This document shows positions 40,080-44,959 of a DNA stretch of 44,959 bases, piece after piece (the stretch's first letter is position 1; every line of letters begins with the position of its first letter). The stretch is from Candidatus Binatia bacterium (lineage in GTDB: Bacteria > Desulfobacterota > Binatia > Bin18): positions 1-44,959 of the forward strand of contig JAJDZM010000182.1 of NCBI GenBank assembly GCA_022824615.1, given 5' to 3'. The notes beneath the pieces are model-generated. The model made no database searches. It had not been told where the DNA came from and saw nothing but the letters and a program-made list of their open reading frames with translations. The position numbers and the translations under genes are program-made.

Positions 40080-41264
40080 ATGACCGCTCCTACTCTGATA
40101 AACGAAGCCCCCAACCTTGTTCGCTTTCTCCACAACGTCCGTACTGCTCCCACTGACCCTGTACTCCTGCGCGACCGGAGCCGGGGTGTCATGTTGGGTC
40201 TGGCCGTCGGGAACGTTCTGGGCCTCCCAGTAGAGGGGCGGTGGTACTATGAGATTGACGACTGGTATCCGGACAGCGTCACTGAGATAAACCCGAAAGC
40301 GAAATCCCTTCTGATGGATGATGACCTCGCCCAAGCCGTGGATTTGGGCGAAGCGCTGCTCGCCGAAGGCGATGCTACCCGCGATTTCGCTAGGCGGCTG
40401 GTGACTTGGCGTCATGAGAACGGGCACGGTATTGGGAACACCACCAAAATCGTCGTCGGTCTATTGGAAATCCTGGAACTCTTGGAAAAAGGAACACCAC
40501 CGTCAGAGGTAGCCCGCGTTTTCTACGAACGCGAACGTCATCGCTTTTTCTACGAACACGGTTCCCCCTTCCCCGATCTACTGACCGATCTACTGGAAAT
40601 ACTGGAAAAAGGAGTGCCCCCGTCAGAGGCAGCCCAATTTTTTCCAGCCCGTATTTTCTACAAGCACAATCCTATCGCCCCCAACGGCGGTCTCATGCGT
40701 TGCGCCCCAGTTGCGGTCGCTCACCACAGCGCCCCTGAACTGTTAGTCCGTGACTCTGCCGCTCTCTGTGCCGTCACCCATTACGCCCCAACCGCCCAAT
40801 GGTCTTGCATCGTCATCAATACCGCTATCGCTCTGTTGCTCCGCGGCGCCAACCCGGATTTGCCCGCCTTGCTTGCCGCGTCGTCTGCCGATGGTGCGCC
40901 TGATATGCTTGCTAAGGCGTCCGCCGACGATATTCCGACTGATGTGCTGGCCAGTATTGTTGGTGGGCGGCCTATCATGGCTGACGCTTCGTGGTTACGG
41001 TGTGACCAGCACCTGATTGGCCACACTCTGTTGGCGATGCAGGCCGGCTTGTGGGCGGTGGCTACGCCGCTGGATTTTGAGGCGGCGCTGGTGCAGATTG
41101 TCAGCGCGGGCGGCGACACCGACACGAACGCCGCCGTAGCAGGTGCTGTTCTGGGAGCCCGCTATGGTGCAACGGCGATCCCCCAACGGTGGCTGGACTG
41201 CATCCCCGAGCGCGAACGGATCGAAGCGCTGGCCGATGACTTATTGGCGCTCTCTCCTGAATAA
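40080..41264 (+). CDS. ADP-ribosylglycohydrolase family protein (ARH/DraG-like) with insert
   Basis: Protein of 394 aa. It has the DraG/ARH layout: GVMLGLAVGNVLGLPVEG at about 37-54, acidic metal motif MDDDLAQAV, GIGNTTK, a central RCAPVAVAH, THYAPTAQWSC, and the C-terminal SAGGDTDTNAAVAGAVLGAR that binds Mg2+ and ADP-ribose. It removes ADP-ribose from proteins or other molecules. Between GNTTK and NGGLMRCAPVAV there is an insert of about 60 residues containing a duplicated segment, LLEILE(LLEK)G-PPSE-A, which the family does not have. A 65-base degenerate copy of its 3' end recurs at 43529. Confidence 0.88.
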   Translation: MTAPTLINEAPNLVRFLHNVRTAPTDPVLLRDRSRGVMLGLAVGNVLGLPVEGRWYYEIDDWYPDSVTEINPKAKSLLMDDDLAQAVDLGEALLAEGDATRDFARRLVTWRHENGHGIGNTTKIVVGLLEILELLEKGTPPSEVARVFYERERHRFFYEHGSPFPDLLTDLLEILEKGVPPSEAAQFFPARIFYKHNPIAPNGGLMRCAPVAVAHHSAPELLVRDSAALCAVTHYAPTAQWSCIVINTAIALLLRGANPDLPALLAASSADGAPDMLAKASADDIPTDVLASIVGGRPIMADASWLRCDQHLIGHTLLAMQAGLWAVATPLDFEAALVQIVSAGGDTDTNAAVAGAVLGARYGATAIPQRWLDCIPERERIEALADDLLALSPE

Positions 41265-41436
41265 GGTGGTCCATATACGTGATTTTCTATCTGGTTCATG
41301 CTGTAAACCCAGGCCAAGACAGTCGGGACAGCTACTAAAGTGTCTACCGTGTGGAGAGTGAGGTTGAGCTCTTCTATCCTCGCCGGGGTAAGCTATCGCC
41401 CGCGTAGCGCAGTATACACATTGACGGAAGGCTGGT

Positions 41437-42201
41437 GTGACAGTGGATAATCGAGACCGCTCGGCCACTGCTCAGTCATTGCTCAACGCACAGTGGGTGG
41501 ACAAGGCGACCCCTACCGAGGTCCGAGCGCTGCTTGACCGGGGGGCCGACCCCAAGGCGTCGGATAAGAACGGCTGGACGCCCTTGCACTTGGCGGCGCA
41601 GTTCAGTGACCCGGCGGTGGTCGCCCTACTACTTGACCGGGGGGCCGACTCCAAGGCACGGACCAAGAGCGGTACAACACCCTTGCACGGGGCGGCACAG
41701 TCCAACAGAAGCCCGGCGGTATTCACCCTACTACTTGACCGGGGGGCCGATCCCAGGGCGCGGGACAAGGACAGCACAACGCCCCTACACCGGGCAGCGC
41801 ATTTCAGCAGAAACCCGGCGGTGGTCGCCCTGCTGCTTGACCGGGGGGCCGATCCCCAGGCGCGAGACAAGAACGGCATGATACCCTTGCACTTGGCAGC
41901 GCGGTCCTCTACCCCGGCGGTGGCCGCCTTGCTGCTCGACCGGGGGGCCGACCCCCAGGCGCAGGACGAGAACGGTACAACACCCTTGCACTGGGCGGCG
42001 GCGATCAGCAGCAATCCGGCGGTGGTCACCCTACTGCTTGACCGGGGGGCCGATCCCAGGGCACGCGACAAGAATGGCGAGACGCCCAGATTGGATGCCC
42101 TGTCGCATCGGTACGTCCAGTACCAGAAGGACCTCTGGAAGGACAGGAGAGAGAAGCTGGGGGCTAGGCTGCTCATGAATTGCCGACCGGCCTCAACTTG
42201 A
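41437..42201 (+). CDS. Ankyrin-repeat protein
   Basis: Soluble protein of 254 aa with about six ankyrin repeats of 33-34 residues. Each has PLH(L/G/R/W)AA and VV(A/T)LLLDRGADP-AR-K-G, the classic helix-turn-helix consensus. The start is GTG 41437 (or GTG 41443). It would mediate protein-protein contact. The repeats are nearly identical at DNA level, with six copies of CTTGACCGGGGGGCCGA (the fifth CTCGAC), so repeat number may vary. It is translationally coupled (TGATG) to the membrane protein at 42201. Confidence 0.88.
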   Translation: MTVDNRDRSATAQSLLNAQWVDKATPTEVRALLDRGADPKASDKNGWTPLHLAAQFSDPAVVALLLDRGADSKARTKSGTTPLHGAAQSNRSPAVFTLLLDRGADPRARDKDSTTPLHRAAHFSRNPAVVALLLDRGADPQARDKNGMIPLHLAARSSTPAVAALLLDRGADPQAQDENGTTPLHWAAAISSNPAVVTLLLDRGADPRARDKNGETPRLDALSHRYVQYQKDLWKDRREKLGARLLMNCRPAST

Positions 42202-42776
42202 TGAGGAGGCTGACGCTACTGTTTGAGCCTGTGTTTGATCTTGAGCCGGACATCCAGATGGTAAAGAAGGGATGGACATGGCCAGCCTTTTTTTTCGTGC
42301 TGGCATGGGCGTTTTTGATACGTATTGCAGGAAATGTTCTTCGAGAGAACCCATCTCTGGAGGGATTGCTGAGCGCTATTGGGCTGCCAGGCACCTCTCT
42401 TCTGGATGGGCTCATATTCGTGGGTATCGTCGTAGCAGTTGTTCCGGGATTCCTGTTGTTGGTGATCCTGATCATATGGGTCTTACCTGACACTCTCCTT
42501 CCGTTGCTGGTGACACCCGTTGTGTGGAGACAGATTGCGCGGTTTCACTGGGCTCGCGCTGTCCTCCTCTCTCTGTTGCTGGTGACGCCCGTTGTGTGGC
42601 TCCCGCTAGGAGCGTCCGACGGTCTCTTGATGGGGCTTGCATTCATTTTGGCCTGCATTTTTGGCCGATGGGGGAACGGCTGGAGGGAGCAGAATCTTTT
42701 GCGGCGAGGATACGAACATCGTGAGACGGTCATTGCACGCCAATCCCTTGTGAAGATCTACGTCAGGGATTTGTGA
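42201..42776 (+). CDS. Multi-pass membrane protein coupled to the ankyrin gene
   Basis: Protein of 191 aa starting at ATG 42201, which overlaps the ankyrin stop in TGATG. The N-terminus is soluble (MRRLTLLFEPVFDLEPDIQM), followed by hydrophobic segments TWPAFFFVLAWAFLIRIAG, LLDGLIFVGIVVAVVPGFLLLVILIIW, VLLSLLLVTPVVWLPLG and LLMGLAFILACIFG, then a soluble tail. The motif WPAFFF--WA is reminiscent of DUF2628-type small membrane proteins. Function is unknown. Coupling suggests the ankyrin protein and this protein work together. Confidence 0.7.
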   Translation: MRRLTLLFEPVFDLEPDIQMVKKGWTWPAFFFVLAWAFLIRIAGNVLRENPSLEGLLSAIGLPGTSLLDGLIFVGIVVAVVPGFLLLVILIIWVLPDTLLPLLVTPVVWRQIARFHWARAVLLSLLLVTPVVWLPLGASDGLLMGLAFILACIFGRWGNGWREQNLLRRGYEHRETVIARQSLVKIYVRDL

Positions 42777-42919
42777 CGGGTTGGCTGCGGAATGATGCTC
42801 CGTGTAGGGCCGGTCTCTCTCAATACTTATATCTGATACCCCTTTTTCGGCTTGTCCTTACGGAATCCCCTTTATCATGTTGCTTTCCTTTCTCATTCAT
42901 ATAAGAACCCCCTTTTCTG

Positions 42920-43444
42920 TTACTGCTTTTGCAATGCAGCCCGTCGTGCTTCCACAGCAGGTCCATTGATAAGTTTTCTCAAAAACCATCCCAGCAACGC
43001 CCCTGTTACAAAGGCGAAAAACCCCCCGGAAGATGAACGGTCTCCCTCCTCTTTTCTGTTCAACATCCCCAGCACGAGAAACGTAAAAATCACAGAGGCA
43101 ATCACCTTGAAGAGAAACACCACCACTCCCAGCCCCGTGCCGTTCGCTGTGACCGAATACGAAAATACCTTCTGCATGGCAAAGAGGGTTGCGCCACTCC
43201 CCACAATCGTAATCACCTTTCCGTACCCATCCGACCAAAACACGTTATAGCCAGGCGGGGCATCTGCCGGAGCCATAAAAAAGGCAATCATAATGGTGAC
43301 GACTGGCAGCACCATCAAGGCAACAGACCATACGAAATCCACAACATCTTTGAAGATCACGACACGATTTGTCATGCCTAACAACAGAATGGCAAGAAAT
43401 CCCAAACCACCCAACAAGAAAATAGCCTTAATTTCCTGCTCCAT
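42920..43444 (-). CDS. Multi-pass membrane protein, unknown
   Basis: Protein of 174 aa with about four hydrophobic helices (IFLLGGLGFLAILLLGM, FVWSVALMVLPVVTIMIAFF, VVVFLFKVIASVIFTFLVLG, FFAFVTGALLGWFLRKL) and a basic C-terminus. ATG 43444 has GGAGGGAAT at 8 bases; the upstream TTG start is not used. No catalytic motif is seen and I do not recognise a family. It is convergent with the membrane protein at 42201 and lies between the ADP-ribosylglycohydrolase and the 43673 gene. It could be a partner of either or a passenger. Confidence 0.65.
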   Translation of the reverse strand: MEQEIKAIFLLGGLGFLAILLLGMTNRVVIFKDVVDFVWSVALMVLPVVTIMIAFFMAPADAPPGYNVFWSDGYGKVITIVGSGATLFAMQKVFSYSVTANGTGLGVVVFLFKVIASVIFTFLVLGMLNRKEEGDRSSSGGFFAFVTGALLGWFLRKLINGPAVEARRAALQKQ

Positions 43445-43528
43445 AGATATTCCCTCCAATCACAGAAGAGTCCCAGCACGGAGTGCCGGGCCATGTTCCC
43501 ATCACAACAGCGAATGGAGTGAAGTCCG

Positions 43529-43593
43529 GCATCCCCGAGTGTGATCAGATCGAATCGCTGGCCGATAACTTATCCGCGTTCTCTTCTGAATAA
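43529..43593 (+). pseudogene. ADP-ribosylglycohydrolase C-terminal relic
   Basis: These 65 bases match the last 65 bases of the ADP-ribosylglycohydrolase gene (41200-41264) with about 10 differences by hand. They read IPECDQIESLADNLSAFSSE-stop against IPERERIEALADDLLALSPE-stop. No other part of the gene is detectable upstream. It is a duplicated, decayed gene end about 2.3 kb downstream of the intact copy and on the same strand. Confidence 0.8.
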
Positions 43594-43672
43594 GATACTA
43601 CCCGACCCCGTTGCTAGCTGTATTGCTGCATCTGCCACAACCGCCGGTAAATCACGGTACGTGATGTCGTAG

Positions 43673-44716
43673 TTACTCGTAGTCTGTGTGGCTCACGAGA
43701 TGCTGGATAGCCAGATTTGACGACCCATAGCTGACAATGGCGACGTCCAGATCAGCATTCCGGTAGAGATCCAAGGCGCGTTGGAGGCCGCCAAGAATCC
43801 AAGCGGTTTTGTTTTCAAACACTCCGCCCCCGACCAGAGTCAGAAACACCTTATTGTTACCATTGTTACCGGTTTTGCTCGCATTCACGAGAGCCGCGCA
43901 GAGTGTAGCCTCATAGGTCGCCTCCAGAATGAGCCGGGCGAACTCCGTCCAAAGTTCGTGAGGATGATCCAGATAGCCGACCGGCAAAGCGGAACAATAG
44001 GCTTGGGAGACCGTGTGCGTGCAGTCATCAAGCGTCACTTGCGTTTGCCACTGAAGGCCGATACGGAGTAAGGCTCGCAACTCGTCCAGTTCCGGCTCAC
44101 TCAATGCGCGCAGGCGCTCCCCAATCTTGACCAACCCATCATATGAGGGCCACGCATACCCGTTGCGCATGTCCCACAGACGGTTCCCGGTATTGCCCAA
44201 GGCCGCGCCGATATCGGCTAGGCAATCGATCTGGTTGGTAGCGGATTGCCCGGTCTGCCCATTTACGGGGGCAAAGTAGTTGCGATAGATCGTACCCGCT
44301 CCCGCCGCAATGGCACACGCCGGTCCCTGAGTGCGGTCATCTTCATAAATGCCAACCCCCTCCTCAGGGGTGACCTCCGGACCTGTCATTTCAAGCAAAT
44401 TGAACTGGGACGCGACCTGAAACAGTGCACCCTTATTCGTCGTGTTTGTGTGTAATTCCTGGACGTCCTTAACGATTTCACGGACTGTCATGGCTCCGGT
44501 CTTATACCCACTCGCCTGCACCCGGTGGCGCAGGTCGGCCAAGGACGGCGTCTCCAGTTCGCCGCACACTAGCTCTTTCCCGTTTTCATGAGATTTCAGT
44601 ACATTGCCTTCTACGCTGAGATTCGTCCGCACCTGCTCGGGGGACTCTTCTGCAAAGCCGGTCAGTTTTTCAAACCACCTCTCATCATCATCAAATACGG
44701 CATGACCATTGGGCAT
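43673..44716 (-). CDS. Conserved protein of unknown function, possible macrodomain-like
   Basis: Protein of 347 aa. The start at ATG 44716 has AAGGAGAC at 5-6 bases; GTG 44731 is rejected. The N-terminus carries the short motif ERWFEKLTGFAEES. The core is GALFQVASQFNLLEM, TPEEGVGIY and the run TQGPACAIAAGAGTIYRNYF, then LVGGGVFENKTAWILGGL and DLDVAIVSYGSS near the C-terminus. The GGGVF-N---W block and alternating strands recall macrodomain ADP-ribose sites, but I cannot confirm this. Its neighbourhood of ADP-ribosylglycohydrolase fragments supports an ADP-ribose theme. Confidence 0.7.
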   Translation of the reverse strand: MPNGHAVFDDDERWFEKLTGFAEESPEQVRTNLSVEGNVLKSHENGKELVCGELETPSLADLRHRVQASGYKTGAMTVREIVKDVQELHTNTTNKGALFQVASQFNLLEMTGPEVTPEEGVGIYEDDRTQGPACAIAAGAGTIYRNYFAPVNGQTGQSATNQIDCLADIGAALGNTGNRLWDMRNGYAWPSYDGLVKIGERLRALSEPELDELRALLRIGLQWQTQVTLDDCTHTVSQAYCSALPVGYLDHPHELWTEFARLILEATYEATLCAALVNASKTGNNGNNKVFLTLVGGGVFENKTAWILGGLQRALDLYRNADLDVAIVSYGSSNLAIQHLVSHTDYE

Positions 44717-44727
44717 ACGTGTCTCCT

Positions 44728-44796
44728 TCACTCTTCGGCAAAACCGGTCAGTTTGTCAGACCACTTATCCTGCTTCTTCGCTCCACTCCCTGACAT
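44728..44796 (-). pseudogene. Duplicate of the neighbouring gene's N-terminus (22-aa frame)
   Basis: ATG at 44796 opens a frame ending KKQDKWSDKLTGFAEE-stop, nearly the same as ERWFEKLTGFAEE at the start of the 43673-44716 protein. It stops right at that gene's ribosome binding site. It looks like a truncated extra copy of the N-terminal motif, left between the IS relic and the intact gene. Confidence 0.5.
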
Positions 44797-44840
44797 ATCG
44801 GCGCTGTTCCTCAGTCTCCGGTGAGGAGGTCCGAACGGAC

Positions 44841-44959
44841 TTAGGCTCAGGACGCATAACCAGAAGAGCACGGTAGCCGCCAGGCAGATGGCACTGAAGA
44901 AGGTGTGGGCGCACCGGTCGTAACGGGTGGCGATGCGGCGTCAGTCCTTCAGGCGGCCG
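44841..44959 (-). mobile_element. IS5-family transposase C-terminal relic (continues beyond window)
   Basis: On the minus strand: GRLKD-stop, then RRIATRYDRCAHTFFSAI and CLAATVLFWL. GRLKDWRRIATRYD...FFxAI-LAA-V-FW is the C-terminal end of IS5-family (IS427/ISL2-type) transposases. The Trp codon is TGA (44941-44943), and the usual TGA after FWL is TGC, so the copy is dead. The IS end is near 44841 (TTAGGCTCAGGAC). The rest lies outside the window. Confidence 0.8.

Noticed and set aside
41472-42176. Minus-strand 234-aa repetitive frame opposite the ankyrin gene
   Set aside because: It mirrors the ankyrin DNA repeats (SAPRSSS-type repeats) and has no ribosome site.
41437-42201. CRISPR-like regular repeats
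   Set aside because: The roughly 100-base periodic repeats are coding ankyrin units in one frame, with no short repeat-spacer structure; no CRISPR array seen anywhere in the window.

Overview
The window reads as chromosome of a GC-rich, uncultured-type bacterium with an unusually large accessory catabolic gene set. Strong AAGGAGG-type ribosome binding sites precede most genes, there are no rRNA or tRNA genes, and regulators are few (one TetR). The gene mix is five luciferase-like (LLM) flavin oxidoreductases, four SDRs, two amidohydrolases, haloalkane dehalogenase, cyclase-family, DUF169, DUF29 and RidA proteins. It recalls sponge-associated Entotheonella/Tectomicrobia or related marine lineages. 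That placement is an inference from gene content, not a phylogenetic result.

Layout. 1-8.5 kb: a sulfotransferase cut by the window edge, DUF29, amidohydrolase, a secreted PPOX-like protein, a stump of quinol nitric oxide reductase, TetR facing an SDR operon, an MFS exporter and a crotonase. 8.5-16.9 kb: one long rightward run with a three-His cupin dioxygenase, LLM, N-formylglutamate amidohydrolase-like protein, isochorismatase-like hydrolase, glutamine-synthetase-like ligase, LLM, a Tat-exported amidohydrolase and an HsaA-like flavoprotein. It looks like a pathway that oxidises and hydrolyses a nitrogenous compound through gamma-glutamyl or amide intermediates. 16.9-22.0 kb: an NTF2-like protein, a 2OG-Fe(II) oxygenase, an SDR without the catalytic Tyr, a haloalkane dehalogenase with all DhaA catalytic residues, LLM and a GST. 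22.0-26.2 kb: a low-density mobile/defence patch with an orphan Phd-like antitoxin, a frameshifted HigA, a 170-bp MITE-like element, a small membrane gene split by an amber codon, a 52-aa coiled-coil protein, a candidate small RNA and a DUF262/HNH (GmrSD-like) gene. 26.3-39.5 kb: further catabolism with LLM, cyclase, DUF169, an OYE-type Fe-S flavoenzyme followed by a three-domain RidA fusion, SDR, LLM, core MetE, alpha/beta hydrolase, SDR and TrpB2. 39.4-45.0 kb: a rearranged region with an ADP-ribosylglycohydrolase, an ankyrin protein, membrane proteins, an unrecognised conserved protein possibly related to macrodomains, and an IS5-type transposase relic at the edge.

A recurring theme is broken genes next to intact ones. 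I could read a DUF169 C-terminal relic, an ADP-ribosylglycohydrolase C-terminal relic, an alpha/beta-hydrolase C-terminal relic, a qNOR N-terminal stump, a HigA with frameshifts and a duplicated N-terminus. This suggests repeated duplication or recombination around inserted gene cassettes. The most interesting candidates are the three-RidA fusion with its OYE partner, the dense 8.5-16.9 kb amide/gamma-glutamyl pathway, the promoter-plus-terminator small RNA at 24.2 kb, and the ADP-ribose-linked cluster at 40-45 kb.
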